From NCBI RefSeq assembly GCF_902833645.1, contig NZ_CADFGE010000001.1, positions 1,445,394 to 1,509,393 on the forward strand: a stretch of 64,000 nucleotides of DNA, written 5' to 3'. The first letter of the stretch is position 1, and each line of letters starts with the position of its first letter. Below, one piece after another: positions 53,368 to 62,397 of this stretch. Both the position numbers and the translations under genes were made by a program. The notes beneath the pieces were generated by a model. It was given only the letters and a program-made list of their open reading frames with translations, ran no database searches and was not told the origin of the DNA. Source of the stretch: Paraburkholderia fungorum. Its GTDB lineage: Bacteria; Pseudomonadota; Gammaproteobacteria; Burkholderiales; Burkholderiaceae.

Positions 53368-53865
53368 ATGGCCAAAATAGAGATAGACGCCATCGACAGG
53401 CGCATTCTGGCAATCCTTCAGGAGAATGGCCGGCTGTCGAATCAGGAGATCGCTGAGCGCATCAATCTATCCCCGAGCCCGTGTCTGCGGCGCATCCGTC
53501 GATTGGAGGAGAGTGGGGTGATTCGAGGCTACGTTGCGCTGCTGGATCCGCAAAAGCTTGGGCTCGACCTGCTGGCCTATGTCAACGTACGGTTGGAAAA
53601 GCGCAGCGGTCCGGCGCTCGGCTCGCGCAGCGGGGCCACGCATGCCGATCTGTTTCGCGCGGCGGTGCAGACGTGGCCGGAGGTGGTCGCATGCCACGCC
53701 ATGACGGGCGATATGGATTACCTGCTGCGTGTGCAGGTCGAGGATATGGCGCACTTTTCACGTTTCGTGCAGGAGCAGTTGCTGCACCACCCTTCTGTGA
53801 TCGACGTGAAGACGAGCTTTTCGCTCGAGAAGTTCAAGGAGACGACAGCGCTGCCGATTTTGTGA
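53368..53865 (+). CDS. Lrp/AsnC family transcriptional regulator
   Basis: 165 residues. The N-terminal HTH is IDAIDRRILAILQENGRLSN then QEIAERINLSPSPCLRRIRR, the classic Lrp pattern. The C-terminal RAM (ligand-binding) domain includes AMTGDMDYLLRVQVEDMAHF. Divergent from hpd, so probably a tyrosine or hydroxyphenylpyruvate-responsive regulator (inference). A terminator at 53897 lies between it and a convergent GNAT gene. Confidence 0.93.
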   Translation: MAKIEIDAIDRRILAILQENGRLSNQEIAERINLSPSPCLRRIRRLEESGVIRGYVALLDPQKLGLDLLAYVNVRLEKRSGPALGSRSGATHADLFRAAVQTWPEVVACHAMTGDMDYLLRVQVEDMAHFSRFVQEQLLHHPSVIDVKTSFSLEKFKETTALPIL

Positions 53866-53896
53866 GCACCGGGCTACCGTCAACTGACAGACAAAC

Positions 53897-53927
53897 AAAA
53901 AGGGCAGCCGCGAGGCTGCCCTTTTTT
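53897..53927. terminator. Bidirectional terminator between convergent genes
   Basis: AAAAAGGGCAGCC-GCGA-GGCTGCCCTTTTTT between the Lrp/AsnC gene (+) and a GNAT gene (-). Confidence 0.9.
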
Positions 53928-53946
53928 CGCTCGAAACGCAGACCGG

Positions 53947-54615
53947 TTAAGCGGCCTCAGCTGCGGGCATGAACGATTCGAACAACTTCGACGCCTGACG
54001 CGCCTGGCGCTTAAGTGCGTAGTCAAACACCGCGGCTTGCTCCTGCAGCATTTCAGCAATGATGCTCGATTGATCCGCCGGCGGCAGCGTCAGATAGGCG
54101 TCGGCTTCGCCGTACGCGTATTCGATCTTCATGCCAGCCTTCTTCGCAATGTGCATCATGGTCGAATTGCGCGACAGGCAATGCATATAGAGCGTGGTGA
54201 CATGCGTATTGCGGCTGCGGATGGCTGCGCGCTCGAATAGCTTGGAGCCGACCCCGCGCCCACGCGCGCTCTCCAGCACCGACACGCCGAATTCGGCTGT
54301 GCGCTTGTCGCCTTCGGCCGGCAGGTACGCCAGATGGCCGACGCCAGTGAGTTGCAGCTGACTGTCGAACACGCCAAAAACCGTGTCGCGCGTGAAATCG
54401 ATCGCGCGGACGTAGTTCTCGATAACGTGGTTCGGCACGATCTGGCCGAAACGCAGGAGGCGGTCGTCTTCGTCAAGCGCGAGGAAGTGGGTTAGCAGCC
54501 GCTCGCGGTCGACGGCGGTGAGTTCGCGGACCAGAGCAGGCGTACGACCGCCTGACTGCAACAGACGATCATGTGCGACGATCGGCTCAGCGGTGCGGGG
54601 TGCAGTCATGTTCAT
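53947..54615 (-). CDS. GNAT family N-acetyltransferase
   Basis: 222 residues. The acetyl-CoA-binding loop is ARGRGVGSKLFERAA (R-G-x-G-V/I-G), preceded by TGVGHLAYLPAEGDKRTAEF and followed by LSRNSTMMHIAKKAGMKIEY (N-terminal motif A/B region). The C-terminal ~50 residues extend beyond the GNAT fold. The substrate is unknown. Monocistronic: its terminator is shared with the Lrp/AsnC gene, and a 240 bp gap precedes the TetR gene. Confidence 0.87.
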   Translation of the reverse strand: MNMTAPRTAEPIVAHDRLLQSGGRTPALVRELTAVDRERLLTHFLALDEDDRLLRFGQIVPNHVIENYVRAIDFTRDTVFGVFDSQLQLTGVGHLAYLPAEGDKRTAEFGVSVLESARGRGVGSKLFERAAIRSRNTHVTTLYMHCLSRNSTMMHIAKKAGMKIEYAYGEADAYLTLPPADQSSIIAEMLQEQAAVFDYALKRQARQASKLFESFMPAAEAA

Positions 54616-54857
54616 GGTCGGGTTCTCCTTTTAATCGAGCGGCATGGTGCACCGCAAAAACGATTTTAGCGGAAACCTCGACTTGACACTAGGGAAAACC
54701 CGTATCGAAAACTGAAGCAAATGCCTAAAAAGATGGCGCCCTTTTTTTAATGTATTGATTATTAAGGGTAATTAAATTGAACGAGCGTTCGCGGCGAGTT
54801 GTTGCGTTCAGGCCACCTGCCGCAGTTATCTCGTATGAATAATGTTGCCCTGCGCAA
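54616..54857. other. AT-rich gap, no gene seen
   Basis: Contains an AT-rich stretch around 54750-54780 (TGTATTGATTATTAAGGG) that could be the promoter of the GNAT gene; no reading frame supported. Confidence 0.35.
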
Positions 54858-55466
54858 TCAGTTCTCGGCAGAGCTCAATCCGTGGTCCACCATATTGACC
54901 ACCTGCTCGGCAAATTCCCGATAGCCCATCCGGCCGTCCGGCTTGAGCCAGGTGAACGTCCAGTTGATCATGCCGAACACCATCATCGTCAGTGCGGTCT
55001 GGTTTTCACGCGTGGCGCGTTCCGGATAGGCGCGTGCCAACTGCCGCGCGAACGCCGCGACCACGTCGCGCTGGCGGTTCAGGATGACCTCCCGCTGGGT
55101 GTCGACCAGATATTTCACGTCGTTGAGCAGCGCGACGTGGCGGCTGTGCGACGTCTCGTACTCGGACAGAAACGCGCGGATCAGTTCCGCGAAGGTTTCC
55201 CGCTCGGACAGTCCGCGGCGCTGGCTTGCCCCTTCCACCTCCGCGATGATCAGCATCAGTCGCTTCGTGTAGCGGTCGAGCAAATCGAACAGAATCGCTT
55301 CCTTGCTCGCGTAGTAGTGATACAGGCGTGCTTTCGAGGTGCCGCTAGCGGCGGCGAGGTCGGCCATCGAGGTGCTCGGGTAGCTGGTCTGTGCGAATTT
55401 CGCCGCGGCCAGTTCGAGAATCTGATCGCGTTGGGTTTCGTGGTCGGGTGCGCGGGTACGGGCCAT
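54858..55466 (-). CDS. TetR family regulator, probable PaaR
   Basis: 202 residues. The N-terminal HTH is QILELAAAKFAQTSYPSTSM then ADLAAASGTSKARLYHYYAS, the TetR pattern. The C-terminal ligand domain is helical. Position close to the paaABCDE operon and the TetR-type palindrome in the paaA promoter suggest it is the phenylacetyl-CoA-responsive repressor PaaR (inference). It starts 14 bp after the DUF1835 gene ends, on the same strand. Confidence 0.87.
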   Translation of the reverse strand: MARTRAPDHETQRDQILELAAAKFAQTSYPSTSMADLAAASGTSKARLYHYYASKEAILFDLLDRYTKRLMLIIAEVEGASQRRGLSERETFAELIRAFLSEYETSHSRHVALLNDVKYLVDTQREVILNRQRDVVAAFARQLARAYPERATRENQTALTMMVFGMINWTFTWLKPDGRMGYREFAEQVVNMVDHGLSSAEN

Positions 55467-55480
55467 GGTCGTCTATTTTA

Positions 55481-56293
55481 TTAGTGTGGACAGGGGGCAA
55501 GCGCCGCGCACATTTCCAGGGTGCGCCAGGCGCCCGCGTCGCCGCGCAGCTTGATGCGGCGTGTTGAGGCCAGTTCGCGAAAGCGCCACAGGACGATGCT
55601 GTCGCTTACCAGATACCCGAGATCGGCGGTCATCAGTTCGGCGGCAACTCGCGCGGCGGGTTGCCAGTCGCCGGTGGCCTGTTCGAGAATCAGCGCGTCC
55701 AGGTCGGTGAAGCTGCCGCTCGTAAAAGTGTTGTCGCGCCAGCGCCGTGTCTCGCCATTCGCGTGCTTGGCTTCCTGCCATTCGAGTGCGAGGCGGCTAA
55801 TGCGTAGAACGGAAATCGGCGCTGCGTCCGTCAGACGCCCTTGCAGTACAGTCGGAGCGAACATGCCGACGGAGGTCGCACGGTCTTTGCGGCTGTGCGC
55901 CCATGCGCCCGGATCGGTGAGGTCACGGATCGACAGTCGCACCTCATTGAGTCGCTGCGGGCTGTTGCGTAGGTGGTAGCAGACGCGGCGCAGCATAAGT
56001 TGATCGGCTGAGCTTTCACCGTGCCAGACCACCAGGTTCGCCTCGCTGCGTGCGATGTTCTCCAGCGCGGCTGCCTGCTCGCGGAATTCGCGCAGAAAAT
56101 CACGCCTGGTGTCGGTGCTGACACGGTCCCAGAATTCCGCTCGCACGTCGGGTCCGTCATCGATACCGCGCAGCGGACCGACCGCCAGATCGTCGCGCAG
56201 TGCGTGCACGCGATCGTCGCGGCCCGCCTCGGCTAGCGCGGCGCGCAGTGATTCGGCGGCGACGTCGCCATTGGTGAGGTGGATGATGCTCAT
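55481..56293 (-). CDS. DUF1835 domain protein (with DUF3658-like C-terminus)
   Basis: 270 residues from ATG 56293 (MSIIHLTNGDVAAESLRAAL); the frame extends to 56332 but the DUF1835 signature begins here. The N-terminal half has DDLAVGPLRGIDDGPDVRAE and NLVVWHGESSADQLMLRRVC; the C-terminal half fits DUF3658. These domains recur together in bacteria and have no known function. It lies between the paa operon terminator and the TetR gene, so it is likely co-transcribed with TetR rather than with paa. Confidence 0.83.
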   Translation of the reverse strand: MSIIHLTNGDVAAESLRAALAEAGRDDRVHALRDDLAVGPLRGIDDGPDVRAEFWDRVSTDTRRDFLREFREQAAALENIARSEANLVVWHGESSADQLMLRRVCYHLRNSPQRLNEVRLSIRDLTDPGAWAHSRKDRATSVGMFAPTVLQGRLTDAAPISVLRISRLALEWQEAKHANGETRRWRDNTFTSGSFTDLDALILEQATGDWQPAARVAAELMTADLGYLVSDSIVLWRFRELASTRRIKLRGDAGAWRTLEMCAALAPCPH

Positions 56294-56330
56294 CGGCAGT
56301 GGCTTGGGCTTGCAGAAAACGACAAAAGAC

Positions 56331-56382
56331 AAAAAAAGGGCCGCTCATCGATCGGAACAGGTGTCCAATCGAGAGCGGCCCC
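56331..56382 (-). terminator. Terminator of the paaABCDE operon
   Basis: On the minus strand GGGGCCGCTCTCGAT ... ATCGATGAGCGGCCC is followed by TTTTTTT. It separates paaE from the DUF1835 gene. Confidence 0.85.
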
Positions 56383-56451
56383 TAGTGTAAGCGGATCGCG
56401 GACCTGCTGAAAGCGTTCCGGGCGTCGTATGGCCAACCCGGCACACCTGGC

Positions 56452-57540
56452 TTAGCGTTCGTCGTAGCTCACGACCACACGATCGCTGATCGGATGGCAT
56501 TGGCAGGTCAGCACGAAGCCGTCGCGGATTTCGTGTTCTTCCAACGTGTAATTCTTTTCCATCTTGACCTCGCCTTCGAGCACCTTTGCGCGGCATGTGC
56601 AGCAGACGCCGCCCTTGCACGCATACGGCAGCGCGAGGCCGGCACGCAGGCCGACGTCGAGCACGCTCACGCCCTGGTAAGGCAGGCGCAGCTTGCGCCG
56701 TTTCCCGTCGAGGACAATTTCGAGGTCGGCGGCCGGGGTGTCTTCGGTGATTTCGACCGGCGGCACGCCCGCTTGCGGCAGCGGCGAGCCGAAGCGCTCT
56801 ACGTGCACCTTGGCCGACGGCACGCCCGCGGCTTTCAGTGCGGCCTCGGCGGCATCCATCATCGGGGCGGGGCCGCAGATGAAGGCTTCGTCGATTGCGT
56901 CCGCCGGCAACAGATTTTCGATGAAGGCCGCGCACTTCTCCTCGTCGAGCACGCCGTTAAACAGCTCGACGTCCTGCAAGTCGTCGGACAGCACGTGATA
57001 GAGCACGAAGCGGTTCATGAAGCGGTTCTTCAGGTCTTCGAGTTCTTCCGCGAACATGATCTGGTCGACGCTGCGGTTGCCGTACACCAGCGTGAAGGTG
57101 CTGCGCGGCTCGACTTCGAGCGTCGTCTTGATGATGGCGAGCACCGGCGTGATGCCCGATCCGCCGGCAAACGCGATGTACTGCTGGCCTTGATCGGCGT
57201 TCAGGTGGGTGAAGAAGCGGCCATCGGGCGTCATCACGTCAATCGTATGGCCGGGCTGTAGCGTGTCGAACGCGAAGTTCGAGAAACGCCCGCCACGCAC
57301 GCGCTTGATGCCGATGCGCAGTTCGCCGTCGCGGTCGTAATCGGTGACGCCGACGCAGATCGAATACGAACGGCGCGTTTCTTCACCGTCGATGTGCGTT
57401 TTCAGCGTGACGAACTGGCCTTGCGTGAAGCGATACTGATCGCGTAGCTCGGCGGGGACTTCGAAAGCGACCGACACCGCGTCAGCGGTTTCTGGCCGCA
57501 CTTCGCGGATACGCAGCGGATGGAATTGCGGGGTAGCCAT
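56452..57540 (-). CDS. paaE: Phenylacetyl-CoA epoxidase reductase subunit PaaE
   Basis: 362 residues. An N-terminal FAD/NADPH reductase domain (FTQGQFVTLKTHIDGEETRR then SYSICVG; FAGGSGITPVLAIIKTTLE) precedes a C-terminal plant-type [2Fe-2S] ferredoxin domain (LPYACKGGVCCTCRAKVLEG). It passes electrons from NADPH to the PaaABC oxygenase. Last gene of paaABCDE; it starts one base after the paaD stop and is followed by a terminator. Confidence 0.96.
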   Translation of the reverse strand: MATPQFHPLRIREVRPETADAVSVAFEVPAELRDQYRFTQGQFVTLKTHIDGEETRRSYSICVGVTDYDRDGELRIGIKRVRGGRFSNFAFDTLQPGHTIDVMTPDGRFFTHLNADQGQQYIAFAGGSGITPVLAIIKTTLEVEPRSTFTLVYGNRSVDQIMFAEELEDLKNRFMNRFVLYHVLSDDLQDVELFNGVLDEEKCAAFIENLLPADAIDEAFICGPAPMMDAAEAALKAAGVPSAKVHVERFGSPLPQAGVPPVEITEDTPAADLEIVLDGKRRKLRLPYQGVSVLDVGLRAGLALPYACKGGVCCTCRAKVLEGEVKMEKNYTLEEHEIRDGFVLTCQCHPISDRVVVSYDER

Positions 57541-57541
57541 A

Positions 57542-58084
57542 TCAGTATGGTTTGAAGTAGTCGAAGGGTTCGCGGCAGTCGAGGCAGCGATAGAGCGCTT
57601 TGCAGGCCGTCGAGCCGAATTGCGCGAGACGCTCGGTATGCGCCGAGCCGCAGCGCGGACACGACGGCGCCGGCAGCGCGCGCGGCATGAAACGCAGCAC
57701 TTTTTCCTGCGGCTGCACGGCGGTGCCGCAGTTGCCTGTGGGCGGTGCGATTCCGTAGGCGCGCAGCTTTTCGCGCGCGTCGGCCGTCATCCAGTCGGTG
57801 GTCCAGGCCGGAGCGAGGACCGTGGCAATTCGATACGGCTTCAGCTCGGCCACATCGAGCGCATGAGCGACGTCTTCGGCGATCTGCGACATCGCCGGGC
57901 ACCCGGAATAGGTCGGCGTGATCACGACTTCCAGCGCGCCGTCGGCGGCGCGCCGCACGTCGCGCAGAATACCGAGTTCCCGAATCGACACCACCGGAAT
58001 CTCCGGGTCAGGCACCGTTTCGAGCACGGCCCAAGCGCGTTCCAGCGTGGCATCGGCAGTGGGCGTGGCAGTCGAGGTCGTCAT
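57542..58084 (-). CDS. paaD: Phenylacetyl-CoA epoxidase maturation subunit PaaD
   Basis: 180 residues from ATG 58084 (MTTSTATPTADATLERAWAV). The DUF59/MIP18 part has TVPDPEIPVVSIRELGILRD and TYSGCPAM; the C-terminal Cys-rich zinc-type end is CPRCGSAHTERLAQFGSTAC then KALYRCLDC. PaaD is thought to help Fe-S assembly for PaaE. Frame extension to 58207 overlaps paaC and is rejected. Confidence 0.94.
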   Translation of the reverse strand: MTTSTATPTADATLERAWAVLETVPDPEIPVVSIRELGILRDVRRAADGALEVVITPTYSGCPAMSQIAEDVAHALDVAELKPYRIATVLAPAWTTDWMTADAREKLRAYGIAPPTGNCGTAVQPQEKVLRFMPRALPAPSCPRCGSAHTERLAQFGSTACKALYRCLDCREPFDYFKPY

Positions 58085-58127
58085 CGTGAAGTTCCGTCGG
58101 GTTCCGGTTTTGTGCGTGGCTGCGCGC

Positions 58128-58931
58128 TTACCAGGTCGCGCCGGGATGCTGGCGCGCGAGGCTTTGCATTTCAGCCAGCACGAAGCCCATGTGCTCCGAG
58201 TGCTCACCGTGCTTGCCGGTCGTGATGTGCTTGACCGCTTCAGGCAGCTTGAGCGTGGCTTCGTCGAGGGTGGCTTTGACGTCTTCGAGCCATGCTGCTT
58301 CCAGGTCCGACGTCAGCGGCCCGATGTCCGCGGCGGCGACGGTTTCTTCCACGGCGTCGGCACTGAAAAACTCACGCGTGTACGGCAGCAGATAGTCGAG
58401 TGCGGCTTGCGCGCGGCGATGCGATTCGTCCGTGCCGTCACCGAAACGGATCAGCCATTCGCTCGCGTGATGCACGTGATAGCTGGTTTCCTTGATCGAC
58501 TTGGAGGCGATCGCGGCAAGCTGCTCATCCTTCGAAGCAGTGAGCGCCGACCACAGATGCGCCATCAGCGTCGAGTACAGGAAATTGCGCACGATCGTGA
58601 CCGCGTAATCCTTCTCGGCTTGCGCGGTGCCGGCGAGCGGGCCGTAGTGCGGCAACTCGGCCAGCGTGTAGTTGGCGAATTCGCGCTCGGCGCGGAAGTA
58701 CGCGTAGTCGTCTTCCGTGCGGCTTTTGCCGGTGAGTTGCTGTTCCAGCGTGGCGGCGTGCGTGTACAGCAAACGCGCCTGGCCGATCAGATCCAGACTC
58801 ATGTTCGACAGCGCGATGTCCTCTTCGAGGATCGGGCCGTGGCCGCACCACTCGGTATTGCGCTGACCGAGGATCAGCGCGGTGTCCGCGAGGCGCAGCA
58901 CGTACTGCAGATGTTGGGGCGTGATGTTCAT
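58128..58931 (-). CDS. paaC: Phenylacetyl-CoA epoxidase structural subunit PaaC
   Basis: 267 residues, standard for PaaC. A ferritin-like helical protein (LRLADTALILGQRNTEWCGH; KDYAVTIVRNFLYSTLMAHL). It pairs with PaaA as the non-catalytic partner in the oxygenase complex. Starts a few bases after paaB ends; the gap to paaD is ~43 bp. Confidence 0.96.
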   Translation of the reverse strand: MNITPQHLQYVLRLADTALILGQRNTEWCGHGPILEEDIALSNMSLDLIGQARLLYTHAATLEQQLTGKSRTEDDYAYFRAEREFANYTLAELPHYGPLAGTAQAEKDYAVTIVRNFLYSTLMAHLWSALTASKDEQLAAIASKSIKETSYHVHHASEWLIRFGDGTDESHRRAQAALDYLLPYTREFFSADAVEETVAAADIGPLTSDLEAAWLEDVKATLDEATLKLPEAVKHITTGKHGEHSEHMGFVLAEMQSLARQHPGATW

Positions 58932-58939
58932 GGCCGCGC

Positions 58940-59224
58940 TTACATGTGGTTGACTTCGTCGGGGAGCGTGTAGAACGTCGGGTGGCGGTAAATCTTGTCG
59001 CCAGCCGGTTCAAACAGCTCCGCCTTGTCTTCCGGCGCGGACGCCGTGATCGCCGAGGACGGCACCACCCAGATGCTTACGCCTTCCTGGCGGCGGGTGT
59101 AGACGTCGCGCGCCATGCGCAGCGCCATCGGCGCGTCGGCGGCATGCAGGCTGCCGCAGTGTTTATGGTCGAGTCCCTGCTTGCTGCGCACGAAGACTTC
59201 CCAAATCGGCCATTCCTTGTTCAT
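58940..59224 (-). CDS. paaB: Phenylacetyl-CoA epoxidase subunit PaaB
   Basis: 94 residues, the expected size. The start MNKEWPIWEVFVRSKQGLDH and HKHCGSLHAADAPMALRMAR are near-invariant in PaaB. It bridges PaaAC heterodimers. Ends 8 bp before paaC. Confidence 0.96.
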   Translation of the reverse strand: MNKEWPIWEVFVRSKQGLDHKHCGSLHAADAPMALRMARDVYTRRQEGVSIWVVPSSAITASAPEDKAELFEPAGDKIYRHPTFYTLPDEVNHM

Positions 59225-59279
59225 TGCTGATCTCCTGATACTTTGTTCGGCTTGTCGCGTGAGTGCGTGACTGTATGAG

Positions 59280-60278
59280 TTAAGCGGCGTGCTGTTGCGC
59301 GCGCTGGCGCTGCTTTTCGGCGTGGGCGAGAGCAGCCTCGCGCACCCAGGCGCCGTCGTCGTGCGCTTTCACGCGGGTCGCGAGACGCTCACGGTTGCAC
59401 GGGCCGTCGCCATTCACGACGCGCCAGAATTCTTCCCAGTCGATGTCGCCGTAGTCATAGTGGCCGCGGGCTTCGTTCCACTTCAGGTTCGGATCCGGCA
59501 GCGTGACGCCGAGCACCTTGGCCTGGTCGACGGTCGCGTCGACGAATTTCTGGCGCAGGTCGTCGTTCGAGATGCGCTTGATGCCCCATTTCGACGATTG
59601 ATTGCTGTGGATCGAATCCTTGTCGCTCGGACCGAACATCATCAGCACCGGCCACCACCAGCGGTTCACGGCTTGCTGGACCAGTTCGCGTTGCGCTTCG
59701 GTGCCGCTCATCATCGACATGAGCGCGTCGAATCCCTGGCGCTGATGGAACGATTCTTCCTTGCAGATACGGATCATGGCGCGTGCGTACGGACCGTACG
59801 TGCAGCGGCACAGCGGAATCTGGTTCATGATCGCCGCGCCGTCCACCAGCCAGCCGATCACGCCGACGTCTGCCCATGTAGGCGTCGGGTAATTGAAGAT
59901 GCTTGAATACTTAGCCTTGCCCGAATGTAGCGCTGCGATCAACTGGTCGCGCGACACGCCGAGCGTTTCGGCCGCACTATATAGATAGAGGCCATGGCCG
60001 GCTTCATCCTGCACCTTGGCGAGGAGGATCGCCTTGCGCTTCAGGCTGGGCGCGCGCGTGATCCAGTTGCCCTCGGGCAGCATGCCGACGATTTCGGAGT
60101 GCGCGTGCTGCGAGATCTGCCGCACCAACGTCTTGCGGTAGGCGTCGGGCATCCAGTCTTGAGGCTCGATCTTGCCGTCGGCGGCCATGACCGCGTCGAA
60201 TTGCGCCTGCTCGGGCGAACCCGCTGCCGCGTCGAGCGGGGCGACATTGCCGGGGATATCCAGGGATTGCGTGTACAT
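59280..60278 (-). CDS. paaA: Phenylacetyl-CoA epoxidase catalytic subunit PaaA
   Basis: 332 residues from ATG 60278 ([20 protein letters not shown]); the frame extends to 60326 but would run into the promoter/operator. The di-iron ligands lie in [15 protein letters not shown] and [16 protein letters not shown] (E..H and E..H patterns). PaaA forms the 1,2-epoxide of phenylacetyl-CoA with PaaBCE. First gene of the operon; the PaaR-like palindrome lies 46 bp upstream. Confidence 0.96.
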   Translation of the reverse strand: MYTQSLDIPGNVAPLDAAAGSPEQAQFDAVMAADGKIEPQDWMPDAYRKTLVRQISQHAHSEIVGMLPEGNWITRAPSLKRKAILLAKVQDEAGHGLYLYSAAETLGVSRDQLIAALHSGKAKYSSIFNYPTPTWADVGVIGWLVDGAAIMNQIPLCRCTYGPYARAMIRICKEESFHQRQGFDALMSMMSGTEAQRELVQQAVNRWWWPVLMMFGPSDKDSIHSNQSSKWGIKRISNDDLRQKFVDATVDQAKVLGVTLPDPNLKWNEARGHYDYGDIDWEEFWRVVNGDGPCNRERLATRVKAHDDGAWVREAALAHAEKQRQRAQQHAA

Positions 60279-60314
60279 GGGGACGCTCTCAGCGGAAGTT
60301 GTCTGTGTTTGCGC

Positions 60315-60345
60315 AGTATAAACCAACCGACCGGTCGGTTAATAA
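60315..60345 (-). promoter_or_regulatory. paaA promoter with 16 bp palindromic TetR-type operator
   Basis: AACCGACCGGTCGGTT at 60325-60340 is a perfect 16 bp palindrome, the form known for PaaR-type TetR sites. On the minus strand it lies in the spacer between -35 TTAACC and -10 TATACT (16 bp), so bound repressor would block RNA polymerase. The regulator is probably the TetR gene at 54858. Confidence 0.8.
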
Positions 60346-60494
60346 ATTTTTTGAGACGGACTGCGATCATCGATAGGGGCGTGACGGCGTGCCGCCGGCG
60401 GCGTTTCACTTGCGCCACTGCCCCGTGCGGACACTTAACCTATAAAATTGCGAATTGGCTGCGATTTGCGGCCTTCCTGCATCCCCCGGTACTC

Positions 60495-62120
60495 ATGTTA
60501 CGTCTAAGCGAAATCAAACTCCCGCTCGATCACCCCGAGAGTGCTCTCGAAGCCGCCGTCCGCGCGCGCCTCGCTGACCTCGGCGTGGCTGACGACGGGC
60601 TCATCCGTTACACCGTGTTCCGCCGCGCGCACGACGCGCGTAAGCGCGCCGACATCAAGCTCACGTATATCGTCGACGTCGAGGTGAAGGATGAAGCGGC
60701 CGCGCTCAAACGGCTTGCCGATGTACCGCACTGCGGTGTGACGCCGGACATGACGTACCATTTTGTCGCCAAAGCGCCGGCTCAGATGGCTTCTTTGCGG
60801 CCAGTCGTGATCGGTATGGGGCCATGCGGGTTGTTCGCGGGGCTGATCCTTGCACAAATGGGCTTTCGTCCGATCATTCTCGAGCGCGGCAAGGCCGTAC
60901 GGGAGCGCACCAAGGACACTTTCGGGCTATGGCGTAAGTCCGTGCTCAATCCGGAATCGAACGTGCAGTTCGGCGAAGGCGGCGCGGGCACGTTCTCGGA
61001 CGGCAAGCTATACAGCCAGATCAAGGATCCGAAGCACTACGGCCGCAAGGTGCTCGAGGAGTTCGTCCGCGCCGGTGCGCCGGAGGACATTCTCTATCTG
61101 AGCCGGCCTCATATCGGCACGTTCCGTCTGGTTAGCATGGTCGAAAAGATGCGCGCGACCATTCACGAACTGGGCGGCGAGGTGCGTTTCGAGTCGCGGG
61201 TCGACGATATCGAAATCGATCAGGGCAAGGTGCGCGGGCTCAAACTGTCGACGGGTGAAACGCTGCGCTGCGACCATGTCGTGCTGGCGGTCGGTCATAG
61301 TGCGCGCGATACCTTCCAGATGCTGAGCGACCGCGGTGTCTATATCGAAGCAAAACCGTTTTCGCTCGGTTTCCGGATCGAACATCCGCAAGGGCTGATC
61401 GATCGCAGCCGTTTCGGCAAGTTCGCGGGGCACAAGCAGCTTGGCGCCGCCGACTATAAGGTTGTGCACCATTGCAGCAATGGGCGCGCGGTTTATAGCT
61501 TCTGCATGTGCCCTGGCGGCACGGTGGTCGCGGCAACCTCCGAGCCGGGCCGCGTGGTGACCAACGGAATGAGCCAGTATTCGCGGGCGGAGCGCAATGC
61601 CAACGCCGGGATTGTCGTCGGCATCACGCCGGACGACTATCCGGGCGGCCCGCTCGCCGGTATTGCCTTCCAGCGTAAATGGGAAGAGCGGGCCTTCGAA
61701 CTGGGTGGCGGCAACTATATGGCGCCGGGTCAGCTGGTCGGCGACTTTATCGCCGGGCGGCCGTCTACTTCGCTGGGATCGGTGGTGCCGTCCTATAAGC
61801 CGGGCGTGCATCCGACCGATCTCAGCACCGCGCTGCCCGACTACGTGATCGAAGCGATCCGCGAAGCTTTGCCGCAGATGGACAAGAAGATCGCCGGGTT
61901 TGCCATGCATGATGCTGTGCTGACGGGCGTCGAGACGCGAACATCGTCGCCGATTCGCGTGCGGCGCCGGGACGACTATCAGAGCATGAATGTCGAGGGC
62001 CTGTATCCGGCGGGAGAGGGCGCGGGATACGCGGGCGGAATTTACTCGGCAGCCATCGACGGGATCGAAGTGGCCGAGGCGCTTGCGTTGAAAATGACCG
62101 GGGCGTCGGCAGCGGGCTGA
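60495..62120 (+). CDS. NAD(P)/FAD-dependent oxidoreductase
   Basis: 541 residues from ATG 60495 (MLRLSEIKLPLDHPESALEA). An N-terminal ~95-residue extension (VEVKDEAAALKRLADVPHCG) precedes the FAD site VVIGMGPCGLFAGLILAQMG. Later motifs include GEGGAGTFSDGKLYSQIKDP, CDHVVLAVGHSARDTF and the C-terminal PAGEGAGYAGGIYSAAIDGI. This is a widespread uncharacterised group sometimes annotated FAD-dependent protein. A frame extension to 59994 runs through the paa regulatory region and is rejected. A -10-like TATAAA lies near 60441. Confidence 0.88.
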   Translation: MLRLSEIKLPLDHPESALEAAVRARLADLGVADDGLIRYTVFRRAHDARKRADIKLTYIVDVEVKDEAAALKRLADVPHCGVTPDMTYHFVAKAPAQMASLRPVVIGMGPCGLFAGLILAQMGFRPIILERGKAVRERTKDTFGLWRKSVLNPESNVQFGEGGAGTFSDGKLYSQIKDPKHYGRKVLEEFVRAGAPEDILYLSRPHIGTFRLVSMVEKMRATIHELGGEVRFESRVDDIEIDQGKVRGLKLSTGETLRCDHVVLAVGHSARDTFQMLSDRGVYIEAKPFSLGFRIEHPQGLIDRSRFGKFAGHKQLGAADYKVVHHCSNGRAVYSFCMCPGGTVVAATSEPGRVVTNGMSQYSRAERNANAGIVVGITPDDYPGGPLAGIAFQRKWEERAFELGGGNYMAPGQLVGDFIAGRPSTSLGSVVPSYKPGVHPTDLSTALPDYVIEAIREALPQMDKKIAGFAMHDAVLTGVETRTSSPIRVRRRDDYQSMNVEGLYPAGEGAGYAGGIYSAAIDGIEVAEALALKMTGASAAG

Positions 62121-62397
62121 TTGGCGATGCGTCTGCGCTTGCGTCGGATGACTGCGGCGCAGGCACCCCGCCTGAAATTCCGTACTTTGTCGTGCTCTTC
62201 GCACCGAGATCCGAATACGTCCGGTTCCCGCTCCAACGGCCGGATCTCCGTACTTTACGTTGTCGGTACTCAACGATCTTTCGATGCTGCCATCCTGATA
62301 TGAGGCGCGGCGACAGCAGGGTGGCATCCGCGCGGTGAGCCGCGATGGCCTTGGCGATCGGGCACAATGCACGTTTCGCATCGAACTGACCACCCGA

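Noticed and set aside
59994..60494. N-terminal extension of the FAD oxidoreductase to 59994
   Set aside because: It would read across paaA's 5' end and the PaaR-type operator; the family N-terminus starts at 60495.
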